Below are positions 24,892 to 32,621 of a DNA stretch of 64,000 nucleotides, in pieces (position 1 is the stretch's first letter; every line of letters begins with the position of its first letter). The DNA is from Polaribacter marinaquae. Its GTDB lineage: Bacteria > Bacteroidota > Bacteroidia > Flavobacteriales > Flavobacteriaceae. The notes beneath the pieces were generated by a model. That model was not told the DNA's origin, ran no database searches, and was given only the letters and a program-made list of their open reading frames with translations. Position numbers and translations under genes: made by a program. The stretch is taken from contig NZ_CP150496.1 of the NCBI RefSeq assembly GCF_038019025.1, positions 2,124,001-2,188,000 on the forward strand, written 5' to 3'.

Positions 24892-25341
24892 AATTGGTTG
24901 AGTTTTTTTGATTGTTACTAATTTTATTTGATCTTAAAATTAAATAAGGAAGTATAAATTCTTTATTTAAAATTATACTGCAAAGTAACAACCGAACTCA
25001 AGTTTTTTCGTTACACGATTTTTTTTTTTTGTTATATGATTTCTATTTTTTGGTATTAATAAGTTGATTTTCAAGTAATTAAATAATTTTTTACTGAAAT
25101 TATGTAACAACAAACTGTAATTATATAATTATTTCTGATAATTTTTTACAAGAAGAAATTTGTAGTATAATTTACTATTTAAGAGTTTATATCAATTCAA
25201 AATTATAAACTAAAATCTGTAATGATAATTTAATTTTTATTAAAAATAGTGAAGTAGAAGAAGTGAATAAATTATTGAGATGAAATTTTTTTCTAAATAA
25301 ATTAGGTTAAGTTTTGAAGATGAAATTTTTAGATTAAAAAC
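24892..25341. other. Intergenic DNA with no recognised gene
   Basis: AT-rich leader and promoter space upstream of the AraC gene (- strand) and downstream of the small membrane protein gene. I see poly-T tracts (25018-25031) and short imperfect inverted repeats but no open frame of note, no clear RNA gene and no copy of the nitrate palindrome. Confidence 0.6.
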
Positions 25342-25379
25342 AAAAAAAAGCTTTAAAGTAATTTTACTTTAAAGCTTTT
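25342..25379 (-). terminator. Terminator after the small membrane protein gene
   Basis: AAGCTTTAAAGTAA (25348-25361) and TTACTTTAAAGCTT (25364-25377) form a perfect 14-bp stem with a very short loop. On the minus strand it is followed by a run of T residues (A run on the + strand from 25342). Confidence 0.85.
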
Positions 25380-25389
25380 AATATAAGTT

Positions 25390-25542
25390 TTATGAGTCTT
25401 TAATTTTGTACCAAATTATACCTAGAATAAAAGATGCTAAGAGTAATAAATGAATTAACGGACTTTCTATTGCAAGTACAAAATAACTTACAGCCCATGC
25501 TATAATTATTAAAATAAATGTGATGTATAGAAAGTTTTTCAT
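25390..25542 (-). CDS. Small membrane protein (DUF5670/lmo0937-like)
   Basis: 50-aa protein starting MKNFLYITFILIIIAWAVSY and ending WYKIKDS. It has two hydrophobic helices (~4-24 and ~29-45) separated by a short polar turn. The pattern resembles the lmo0937/DUF5670 family of tiny two-helix membrane proteins, often stress-linked. Its ATG directly abuts the stop of the lipoprotein gene upstream (25543), and a strong terminator follows its stop, which supports a real gene in a two-gene operon. Function unknown. Confidence 0.75.
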   Translation of the reverse strand: MKNFLYITFILIIIAWAVSYFVLAIESPLIHLLLLASFILGIIWYKIKDS

Positions 25543-26085
25543 TTACTCTTCATTTAAAAGATTCTCTATATTTTCTTTTTTCTCTTCTAAGAAATACTCA
25601 GATTCATTTGCGAGTACATTCATAGATTCGTTGTTAGTTATTTTTGCAAAATCACTCATTACCGCAACTTGCTTATCTATAATTTTATTTAAGGTTAACA
25701 AATAAGCTTTCTCGTTAGATTCTTTTTTATTTACAACAAATGGTTTTTTTTCTAAAAACAATACATCATTTACATTAGGTATTAAAATCATTTCTTTTCT
25801 AGAAATGTCTTTAATAGAGCCTAAACGTTCTTTAACTCCTTTATTTATAGAGTTTAAAATCTGTTTTGTTTTTGGGGTAACTGAGTCTTTTTCTTTTATG
25901 TAATTGTTATAATTAATTATATAAATGTAGTTTTTTGTAGCTTCTACTAATAATTTAGCGTCTGTTTGACTGCTTAATATTTTGTCTTCTTTTTCTTTTG
26001 TAGTGGTTTTTTTATCACAAGAAAACATCAAAAATAGAAATGCAGTAAAAAGAAGACTAGCTAGTATTTTTTTAGTACGTTTCAT
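25543..26085 (-). CDS. Lipoprotein of unknown function
   Basis: 180 aa with a lipoprotein signal peptide (MKRTKKILASLLFTAFLFLMFSC, lipobox Cys at 23) followed by a Lys/Asp/Thr linker. The rest is predicted helical and charged, with a C-terminal amphipathic stretch (MNVLANESEYFLEEKKEN) that could form a helical bundle. No family motif is recognised. It is the first gene of a pair with the small membrane protein, whose start codon directly follows its stop. Confidence 0.8.
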   Translation of the reverse strand: MKRTKKILASLLFTAFLFLMFSCDKKTTTKEKEDKILSSQTDAKLLVEATKNYIYIINYNNYIKEKDSVTPKTKQILNSINKGVKERLGSIKDISRKEMILIPNVNDVLFLEKKPFVVNKKESNEKAYLLTLNKIIDKQVAVMSDFAKITNNESMNVLANESEYFLEEKKENIENLLNEE

Positions 26086-26214
26086 TTATTCTCACTTTTG
26101 TTATTGGAATACAAAGGTCGAAAAAATGATAGGATTTTTTGTTACAGAATTAATAAGAGAATTTATACAATTTCCATAAATTGTAGGTATAGCTAGAGAA
26201 AACGAGGGTGTTTT

Positions 26215-28002
26215 TTAGTTAAAAGGAAGATAAACTTCGAAAATTGAACCAATATTTGGCTTACCAGTAGCAAAAATATATCCTTGATGATTTTCTACAA
26301 TTTTTTTACAAATAGATAAACCAATTCCTGTACCAGAATATTCGTTTTTATTATGAAGCCTACTAAAAAGCACAAATATTTTTTCTGCGTATTCTTCATC
26401 AAAACCTATACCATTGTCTTCAAAAGTAATTTTATGATAAAAATTAAACTTGGTGTTCTTTATTTTTTTTACATCGCTAGCATCAACTTTATTATAGGAA
26501 ATTTTAATATTTGGTGAAACTTCCTTTTTGCTGTATTTTAATGAGTTACCAATTAAATTGATGAATAATTGTTGTAATTGAAAAGGTATAACTGTTAATG
26601 TAGGTATTGTTTCTGATGTAATAATGGCATCTTTTTCTAAAATAGTTTCTGCCAATTCTTGTTTTGCATTCTCAAGAATGATATTCATGTTAGTTTCTTC
26701 AAAAACTTCTTCAGATTTATTAGTTCTAGAAAATTGTAATAAATCGTCTATTAATAAACGCATTCTTGTAGAAGAGGTTTTTATTCTTTCTAAATATAAA
26801 TTTCCTCTTTCAGATAAATTAGAAGCTTCTTTTTCTTCTAATCTAGAAATAAAAGTCTGTATTTTTCGAAGAGGTTCTTGTAAATCATGACTTGCAACAT
26901 GATTAAAAGAAGATAATTCTTTATTGTTTCTTTCTAACTCGAAATTTCTTTCTTCTAGTAATCTATAATTTTCTATCTCATCGGTAATATCTGCAGTTGT
27001 ACCAATAAGTCTTCTATTCTCTTCGTTATCTGTAAGCACTTTACCATAAGCTTTAAAGTGTCTTATGCTGCCATTTTTTTGAACAATTCTATAGTAAATG
27101 AATGGCAAATCTTCTGTTTGTATCATTTTTTCGACTTGTTTTTTCAATTTATCTACATCCTCTGGATGTACAAATTGCATAAAATTTTCTAAGGTAGGTT
27201 CAAAAGACTGAGGTTGCTCACCTAATAATCTGTATAAATTATCAGAATAACTAAATTTATTTTCTTCTATAAACCAGTTCCAAGTACCATGTTTACTAAC
27301 AATTTCTGATTGATTTGTAGATTCTTTAAAAATTTCTAACTGAAGGTTTTTGGTTTGTAAATTTTTAATATCATTATTAATTTTCGAATACGTAAAAAGT
27401 AGTAAAAGAAGGGCAATTATTAAAACCGAATAAATAATAATCGGTGTATTTGTTATACTTCTTTCGTTATCTAATTTTCTAATTCTTAAAAGATTGTTGT
27501 TATGGGTAATCATTTGATTAATTTCTAATCGAATGTTGTCCATGGTTTTTTTACCTGCAAGAAGTAGTGCATCAAACTCTTTAGAATCTAAATTATCGTT
27601 TTTAGAAAACTTAAAAGTCTCATCAAAATAATTTAAGTTTTTATCAATTAATATTGTTAAATCTCTAAGTTTTTGTTGTTGTCTTTCATCTTTTTTTGTT
27701 AATTCTTTTAAACGCGCAAAACTGTTATTTGTTTTTTCTCTACCAGAAAAAAATGATTCTAAAAACCGAGTATCTTCAGAAATTAAATAACCTCTTTGGC
27801 CAGTTTCGCTATCTTTTAGGTAAGAAAGTATTTGTTCTAATTCGATATTTACTTCATACGTATGCTCTACTAAATCAAAAGATTTAATTAATGTTTGCAG
27901 GTGTTTGTATGCCAAACCACCCATGCATAGTATTACAAAAAGACTTATACCAAAGGTAATCTTTAAGAAACGTGTAGATTTAAATATCGATTTTATATTC
28001 AC
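26215..28002 (-). CDS. CHASE3-PAS hybrid-free sensor histidine kinase
   Basis: 595 aa; GTG start at 28002, two bases after the regulator's stop, which is the best frame-consistent start. Membrane helix ~13-32, CHASE3 sensory domain (LEQILSYLKDSETGQRGYL), second membrane helix ~187-206, PAS fold (~235-345, with HGTWNWFIEENKFSYSDN), HisKA with phospho-acceptor His in NHVASHDLQEPLRK, and HATPase with N box NLIGNSLKYSKK, DNGIGFDEEYAEKIF and GTGIGLSICKKIVENHQG. This phytochrome-like kinase type usually pairs with a stand-alone receiver, which is encoded directly upstream. The signal sensed is unknown. Confidence 0.9.
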   Translation of the reverse strand: MNIKSIFKSTRFLKITFGISLFVILCMGGLAYKHLQTLIKSFDLVEHTYEVNIELEQILSYLKDSETGQRGYLISEDTRFLESFFSGREKTNNSFARLKELTKKDERQQQKLRDLTILIDKNLNYFDETFKFSKNDNLDSKEFDALLLAGKKTMDNIRLEINQMITHNNNLLRIRKLDNERSITNTPIIIYSVLIIALLLLLFTYSKINNDIKNLQTKNLQLEIFKESTNQSEIVSKHGTWNWFIEENKFSYSDNLYRLLGEQPQSFEPTLENFMQFVHPEDVDKLKKQVEKMIQTEDLPFIYYRIVQKNGSIRHFKAYGKVLTDNEENRRLIGTTADITDEIENYRLLEERNFELERNNKELSSFNHVASHDLQEPLRKIQTFISRLEEKEASNLSERGNLYLERIKTSSTRMRLLIDDLLQFSRTNKSEEVFEETNMNIILENAKQELAETILEKDAIITSETIPTLTVIPFQLQQLFINLIGNSLKYSKKEVSPNIKISYNKVDASDVKKIKNTKFNFYHKITFEDNGIGFDEEYAEKIFVLFSRLHNKNEYSGTGIGLSICKKIVENHQGYIFATGKPNIGSIFEVYLPFN

Positions 28003-28003
28003 T

Positions 28004-28450
28004 TTATAATCTTAATAAAAAGTTGTCTTTGTTAAGGCCACTTGTTTGATATTGCCAATTCATAGTGACTACATTAGAAAGCACTTTCTTTAATTTTTTA
28101 AAGTCGTTTGGTTTTTTAATGTAAACGTTAGCACCTAAAACAAAGGTGTTTTCTATGTCTTCTTCTGATGCAGAAGTAGAATAAATTACAATAGCAATAT
28201 CTTTAAGTCTATCTACTTTTTTAATTTCTGTTAAACACTCTATACCCGATTTTTTTGGCATGTTTAAATCTAAAAAAAGTATTTTTGGCAGAATACTATC
28301 TTCTTGGTTCAAGTAGTTCATTAACTCTAAACCGTCTTTAAAAGTGCTTACTTTTGTGTTAATTTTTAACTCGTCAAAAGCATCTTCAAAGAAAAGTCTG
28401 TCGTCTTCATCATCATCTGCTAAAATTATAAAAACATCTTTATGTTGCAT
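28004..28450 (-). CDS. Single-domain response regulator (Rcp1/CheY-like)
   Basis: 148 aa, a lone receiver with no output domain. It has the acidic cluster ADDDEDD, phospho-acceptor Asp in LFLDLNMPKKSGIE, the conserved Thr/Ser in VIYSTSASEED and Lys in YIKKPNDFKKL. It lies between an AraC-type gene (adjacent stop and start) and the CHASE3 kinase gene (1-bp gap), so all three are one operon. It probably relays phosphate from the kinase or acts by protein contact. Confidence 0.92.
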   Translation of the reverse strand: MQHKDVFIILADDDEDDRLFFEDAFDELKINTKVSTFKDGLELMNYLNQEDSILPKILFLDLNMPKKSGIECLTEIKKVDRLKDIAIVIYSTSASEEDIENTFVLGANVYIKKPNDFKKLKKVLSNVVTMNWQYQTSGLNKDNFLLRL

Positions 28451-29020
28451 TTATTCTTGTTTTTTAGGGTTATTTAGCTCTCTTCTCTTTGTTATTATTC
28501 TTTGAAAAGCAGAAGGTGTTATACCTGTTGTATTTTTAAATTGCGTACTTAAATGTGCTACACTAGAGTAATTTAATTTATACGCAATATCGGTAATTTT
28601 TAAATCTGTATTGATAATTAATTGCTTTGTGTATTCAATTTTTTGTAGTATGATAAAGTTTTCTATGGATGTGTAGGTAACTTCAGAAAATAAATTAGAC
28701 AAATACCCGTAACTATGATCTAGTTTTTCTGATAAATACACAGAACTTTTAACATTTATATTTTCATCATCATTAAAAACCATATCTGTAATAGTATCTT
28801 TTATTTTTTGAACTAAAATACTTTTTTGGTTTTCAATAACTTCACTACCATATTCTTGTAAACTATCGTTTAATTGCGATAGTTGGTCTTCTGTAATTTT
28901 TTCTAAAAACTCTATTTCACCAAAACCTAGAACTTTATGTTTAACATCTAATTCATTTAACTTTTCTTCAATAAGTTTATTACAAACTGCAGTAAAATCA
29001 AATTTTATAAATATTTTCAT
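28451..29020 (-). CDS. AraC-type helix-turn-helix protein
   Basis: 189 aa. The C-terminal half is an AraC/XylS DNA-binding domain (KLDHSYGYLSNLFSEVTYTS, TDIAYKLNYSSVAHLSTQF, TGITPSAFQ). The N-terminal ~75 residues (MKIFIKFDFTAVCNKLIEEK, VLGFGEIEFLE) form a small alpha/beta domain typical of a flavobacterial subfamily found beside Rcp1-type receivers. First gene of the AraC-receiver-kinase operon and divergent from the DUF3095 gene, with only 94 bp between the two start codons, so the two promoters probably overlap. Confidence 0.85.
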   Translation of the reverse strand: MKIFIKFDFTAVCNKLIEEKLNELDVKHKVLGFGEIEFLEKITEDQLSQLNDSLQEYGSEVIENQKSILVQKIKDTITDMVFNDDENINVKSSVYLSEKLDHSYGYLSNLFSEVTYTSIENFIILQKIEYTKQLIINTDLKITDIAYKLNYSSVAHLSTQFKNTTGITPSAFQRIITKRRELNNPKKQE

Positions 29021-29114
29021 GTGTAGCGTGTTATTTTGCTAATATAATAGATATATTACAATTATTTTATTTAGACATTTAAAAAAGAAATTGTATTGAT
29101 ATAATTTATAGATA

Positions 29115-30287
29115 ATGATTAACAACACAGGGTTTTACAAAAAATTAAGTTACAATAATATTCCTATTAGAGAACTTCTTAAAAATGAAAATTTATTTAA
29201 TGCTGTACCAAGCAATTGGGTAGTTATAGTAACAGATATTGTAAATTCTACAAAAGCGATAAAAAACGGAGGTCATAACGATGTTAATTTAGTTGCTACA
29301 GGTAGTATAATTACTGTTTTAAATAAAATTAAGAAGATCAATAAAAAAATTACGATTCCATATTTTTTTGGAGGTGACGGCGCAACTTTTATTGTTGCAA
29401 AAGAAATTCTAGAACCTGTTTATACAGCTTTAGAAAATTATAGTGATCACGTAGAAAAAAACTTTAATTTAAAACTAAGAGTAGGGCAAATGCGTGTAGA
29501 AGACATTTATGCAACTGGCGCTACTTTAAGAATCGCTAAATTAAAATTAAACTCTTTTTTAGTAACTCCGGTAATTATTGGTAACGGTTTAAAACTTGCA
29601 GAAAACCTAATTAAAGAGCAGTTTATAGAAAATATTGATGATAAAATTGATGATATTTCTATTGATTTAGAAGGTATGGAGTGTCGTTGGAATGAAATTA
29701 AGCCCAATAGCGAAGAAAAAAAGGTAATCTGCTTACTTGTTATGTGTAATAACGAAGAAAAACAAGCAGAAGTTTACACAACGATTATGGATGAGATAGA
29801 TTATATTTTTGGAAGTCTATCTGAAAGAACACCAATAACAACTTTAAAACTAGCTTTAAATACATCTTTTGATAAAATTAAAACGGAAATGTATGCTCGT
29901 TTGGGTAAGTTTGATTTAAGTTATCTTATAAAAAACTGGTTAATTACAAACTTTGGTAAATATTATTTTAGGTTTTTTAAGGATGGCAAAGCGTATTTAT
30001 ATAAGGTTTCTCAATTATCTGATACGATTATGTTAGATGGTTCTATAAACACTGTTTTTTCTGGTACAGAAAAACAAATTAGTAAGTTGAGGCTTTTGTT
30101 GGATTCATTAGAATCTCAGCAAAAAATAATTTACGGAATTCATGCTACATACGCCTCTATAATGTCTTGTTATATAGAAGATAGAGATGAAAAACATATT
30201 CACTTTGTAGATGGTACAGAAGGCGGTTATACAACCGCGTCTAAAGAGTTAAAGAAAAAAATAAATAGTTATAAAGTTTATTCATAA
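29115..30287 (+). CDS. DUF3095 family, nucleotide cyclase-like protein
   Basis: 390 aa. The N-terminal ~200 residues resemble a class III nucleotidyl cyclase catalytic fold: VVIVTDIVNSTKAIKNGGHN supplies the first metal-binding Asp, and PYFFGGDGATFIVA a GGDG turn. The C-terminal half (YLIKNWLITNFGKYYFRFF and onward) is the DUF3095-specific part. No membrane segment. It is divergent from the AraC/receiver/kinase operon and ends in a strong terminator. Whether it makes a cyclic nucleotide is unknown. Confidence 0.85.
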   Translation: MINNTGFYKKLSYNNIPIRELLKNENLFNAVPSNWVVIVTDIVNSTKAIKNGGHNDVNLVATGSIITVLNKIKKINKKITIPYFFGGDGATFIVAKEILEPVYTALENYSDHVEKNFNLKLRVGQMRVEDIYATGATLRIAKLKLNSFLVTPVIIGNGLKLAENLIKEQFIENIDDKIDDISIDLEGMECRWNEIKPNSEEKKVICLLVMCNNEEKQAEVYTTIMDEIDYIFGSLSERTPITTLKLALNTSFDKIKTEMYARLGKFDLSYLIKNWLITNFGKYYFRFFKDGKAYLYKVSQLSDTIMLDGSINTVFSGTEKQISKLRLLLDSLESQQKIIYGIHATYASIMSCYIEDRDEKHIHFVDGTEGGYTTASKELKKKINSYKVYS

Positions 30288-30315
30288 AAAAAGCCGCTTT
30301 TTAGCGGCTTTTTTT
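30286..30315. terminator. Terminator after the DUF3095 gene, shared with the OmpA gene
   Basis: AAAAAAAGCCGCT pairs with AGCGGCTTTTTTT around a TTTT loop. A and T runs flank both sides, so it can act for both convergent genes. Confidence 0.9.
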
Positions 30316-30338
30316 AATTATATATAAAATATCAGAGG

Positions 30339-31043
30339 TTATTGTCCTACTTCTTCTTTAGCTTCTTCTACCATCTTTTCGTTAGGTAAAATAGCAACAT
30401 TTACTCTTCTGTTTTTGGCTCTACCTTCTGCAGTTGTGTTATCATACTTTGGTTGCGTTTCACCGAACCATTGTGTTGTAAATCTACCTCTTTGTAATCC
30501 TTTTGCTATTAAATAATTAGTTACAGATTTTGCTCTTTTTTCAGATAAAGTCATATTGTAGCTGTCTCTACCAGAGCTATCTGTGTGCCCAACAACTAAG
30601 ATGTTTGTATCTGGAAACTCTGCAAAAACACTAGATAGTTTGTTTAAAGTTTCTTGTGATTTTGCATTGATATCATCTTTGTTAGTATCAAAATAAACAC
30701 CACTGTTTTCATCAAAAGTAACAACAATACCATTATCTACTCTTTCTACTTCCGCTCCAGGAATCTCTGTTTCAATTTGTTTTGCTTGATTATCCATTTT
30801 TTTACCAATTAGTATTCCGGCACCACCACCAACAACTCCACCAATTACAGCTCCTAGTTTACTATTTTTTCCGCTACCAACGTTATTACCAATAATGGCA
30901 CCAATTAAAGCACCTGTTGTGGTTCCTATTACAGCACCTTTTTGTTTGTTGTTTGTATTTTTAGTTGCTTCGCAACTTGTTAAACTTGCTGTTAATGCTA
31001 TTGCTACTGCAAATGCAGAAATTTTGTTCAATATATTTTTCAT
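30339..31043 (-). CDS. OmpA-like lipoprotein with glycine zipper
   Basis: 234 aa. Lipoprotein signal (LTASLTSCEATKN), then a glycine-zipper segment (~38-85, GAVIGTTTGALIGAIIGNNVG and GAVIGGVVGGGAGILIG), then an OmpA C-terminal peptidoglycan-binding domain (GVYFDTNKDDINAKSQETL, VVGHTDSSGRDSYN, LSEKRAKSVTNYL, GRAKNRRVNVAI). It resembles the YiaD/Pal-like family that links the outer membrane to the cell wall. The lipocalin-like gene ends 5 bp upstream, so they are co-transcribed. Confidence 0.92.
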   Translation of the reverse strand: MKNILNKISAFAVAIALTASLTSCEATKNTNNKQKGAVIGTTTGALIGAIIGNNVGSGKNSKLGAVIGGVVGGGAGILIGKKMDNQAKQIETEIPGAEVERVDNGIVVTFDENSGVYFDTNKDDINAKSQETLNKLSSVFAEFPDTNILVVGHTDSSGRDSYNMTLSEKRAKSVTNYLIAKGLQRGRFTTQWFGETQPKYDNTTAEGRAKNRRVNVAILPNEKMVEEAKEEVGQ

Positions 31044-31048
31044 AATTG

Positions 31049-31507
31049 TTATTGTTTTGTAAAGTTCATGTTTATAATAAACGGAGTTCCGTTTACCATT
31101 AAGTTTTGTTTCCAGGTCATTTTTGTTTCAGAAAGATTAGATAATTCTAACCTAAAACCAATATTGTTTTCGTTATTTTTTGGTTTTAATAAAAAGTCAT
31201 AATAACCTGATGTTTCATCAATTTCTTGAATTATAAAAATGAATTCTCTATCACCTGATTCACAACTCGAATTGTTTATTGTATAAATACCAGAATTGTT
31301 ATTTGGTACAAATTTCCAAGAACTTCCTTCTAAACATTCTTTTGTAGCATCGTTAAAAAGAGTAACATTATAATCGCCTGTTTTGCTGTATGTAATATTA
31401 TTTAAAGTCCAGTTTCCTTTTATGGTTTTTTCTTTACTTCTAACAGTTTTAGATGCTCCGCAAGAAACCAAAGAGGTTATAAATAATAGTATTAATAATT
31501 TTTTCAT
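31049..31507 (-). CDS. Lipocalin-like lipoprotein
   Basis: 152 aa. A short lipoprotein signal (MKKLLILLFITSLVSCGASK) is followed by a small beta-rich domain beginning IKGNWTLNNITYSKTG, the GxW start of bacterial lipocalin-like domains, and ending TKMTWKQNLMVNGTPFIIN. It lies 5 bp upstream of the OmpA-like gene. Its start codon is about 90 bp from the terminator of the last small-RNA-like unit, so readthrough from that array could enter this operon. Ligand unknown. Confidence 0.8.
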   Translation of the reverse strand: MKKLLILLFITSLVSCGASKTVRSKEKTIKGNWTLNNITYSKTGDYNVTLFNDATKECLEGSSWKFVPNNNSGIYTINNSSCESGDREFIFIIQEIDETSGYYDFLLKPKNNENNIGFRLELSNLSETKMTWKQNLMVNGTPFIINMNFTKQ

Positions 31508-31596
31508 GAGATATTTTATTTATTCTGATACAAATTAACAAACATGATGGTTGATGGCTTAACTCAAAAGAAAATAATATGAATTCATTTAAAAGC

Positions 31597-31713
31597 AAAA
31601 AGTCGTTAAAATCAAGAAAGTATGATTTTAACGACTATTAAATTAATCATATACATGATTAAATTAGATTGGGGGATTTTTCTTTGATTAGCAATTTTAG
31701 GGGGCGCTAACTG
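31597..31713 (-). ncRNA. Putative small RNA, unit 4 of a tandem array
   Basis: On the minus strand: -7 element TAAATTTG (31725-31718), then a hairpin with arms GTTAGC and GCTAAT and a loop containing CCCCC. A second C-rich stretch (TCCCCC) and a middle hairpin (TTAATCAT/ATGATTAA) follow. The terminator is a perfect 14-bp stem, AGTCGTTAAAATCA paired with TGATTTTAACGACT (31636-31601), followed by T5. Predicted length is ~115 nt. There is no open frame. Unit 4 differs from units 2 and 3 after the 5' hairpin. Confidence 0.6.
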
Positions 31714-31835
31714 ATTGCAAATTTACAACCTCAATACACATTTTTATGTACTTATTCTACTAATTGAAGATTGTGTATAGATAAAAAGTAAATTACTGTA
31801 GATTAGATGATAATTAGGGTTTTAATGTTTCTAGC

Positions 31836-31946
31836 AAAAAAAAATCGCTAAAACCAGTCAAGGTATTAGCGATTAATTTTGATTGTTAATTTTAGGGATT
31901 TTAACAACTAGTTTTTCTAGTTAGCAATTTTAGGGGGCGCTAACTG
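31836..31946 (-). ncRNA. Putative small RNA, unit 3 of a tandem array
   Basis: Minus strand: -7 element TAATTTTG (31958-31951). A 5' hairpin follows with perfect arms GTTAGC (31944-31939) and GCTAAC (31925-31920) and a loop holding CCCCC. The terminator stem is AATCGCTAA/TTAGCGATT (31874-31843), followed by at least seven T residues. Predicted length is ~110 nt. ATTGAG sits four bases upstream of the -7 element, as in units 1 and 4. Confidence 0.62.
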
Positions 31947-32068
31947 ATTGCAAAATTACAACCTCAATACACATTTTTATGTACTTATTCTATTAATTGA
32001 AGATTGTGTATAGATAAAAGGTAAATTACTGTAGATTAGATGATAATTTGGGTTTTAATTTTTTCAGC

Positions 32069-32187
32069 AAAAAAAAATCGTTAAAACCAGTCAAGGTATT
32101 AACGATTAATTTTCATTGTTAATTTATAGGGATATTAACAAAGTGATTTTTTTCACAGCGTTTGCATAATTAGGGGGATGCTAACGC
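32069..32187 (-). ncRNA. Putative small RNA, unit 2 of a tandem array
   Basis: Minus strand: -7 element TAAATTTG (32199-32192). The 5' hairpin is longer than in unit 3: GCGTTAGCAT (32187-32178) pairs with ATGCAAACGC (32167-32158) at 9 of 10 positions, with loop CCCCCTAATT. The terminator stem AATCGTTAA/TTAACGATT (32107-32076) has a U-A pair where unit 3 has C-G, a compensatory change, followed by a run of T. Predicted length is ~118 nt. Confidence 0.62.
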
Positions 32188-32306
32188 ATTACAAATTTAC
32201 AACTGTTTTAAATTTGAGTTTTTATATTTTCTATTAATTAATTGTAAAGGTTAGATGAATAACCATTTATTATAGATTAACTTTAAAAACTAAAAATTAA
32301 TTGTGT

Positions 32307-32394
32307 AAAAAAAATCGCTAAAACCAATAAAGGAATTAACGATTCGAAGTGATTATAATTTAAATTAGCTATAAGGCTAGGGAATCTTCTAACG
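32307..32394 (-). ncRNA. Putative small RNA, unit 1 of a tandem array (diverged)
   Basis: Minus strand: weak -7 element TACATTTT (32406-32399). The terminator 5' arm AATCGTTAA pairs with TTAGCGATT (32344-32313) using one U-G wobble, followed by T8. On the plus strand the same position would be an A-C mismatch, so the structure favours minus-strand transcription. The 5' part lacks the C5 loop (only TTCCCTAG), so this may be a decayed or distinct member. Confidence 0.4.
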
Positions 32395-32548
32395 GTTTAA
32401 AATGTATAATCTCAATGTTATATTGAGGGGTAAACAAAAATACATAGTTGTTTGTTTCTTTTTAAATTAAATCTATTATTCGATATAAAGGTATGCTAGA
32501 ATACGCTTAAGTGTCGATGAACTGAATTTACAAGCTAATCTATTAAAT

Positions 32549-32576
32549 AAAAAAAACCACTTCTAAGAGTGGTTTT
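32549..32576 (-). terminator. Terminator after the plug-domain protein gene
   Basis: AAAACCACT and AGTGGTTTT form a 9-bp stem around TCTAAG. On the minus strand a run of T residues follows. It separates the 798-aa gene from the small-RNA array. Confidence 0.85.
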
Positions 32577-32621
32577 AAATTATACTTATAATTTACCTTT
32601 TGTCGAGTTTTTAAATTTATT

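Larger units (their letters stand above)
31688..32344. repeat. Tandem repeat of ~233-241 bp units carrying small-RNA-like genes
   Basis: The blocks 31688-31884 and 31921-32117 are nearly identical (few substitutions). A third, diverged block continues to ~32200, and a fourth retains mainly the terminator (to 32344). The spacing of the -7 elements is 233, 241 and 207 bp. The most similar copies are in the middle, consistent with unequal crossing-over within an older array. Confidence 0.85.

Noticed and set aside
31597..32406. CRISPR or integron attC array at the 31.7-32.3 kb repeats
   Set aside because: Unit length is ~233 bp with no short repeat/spacer pattern, no cas genes, no integrase and no attC-type core sites; promoter plus terminator units fit better.
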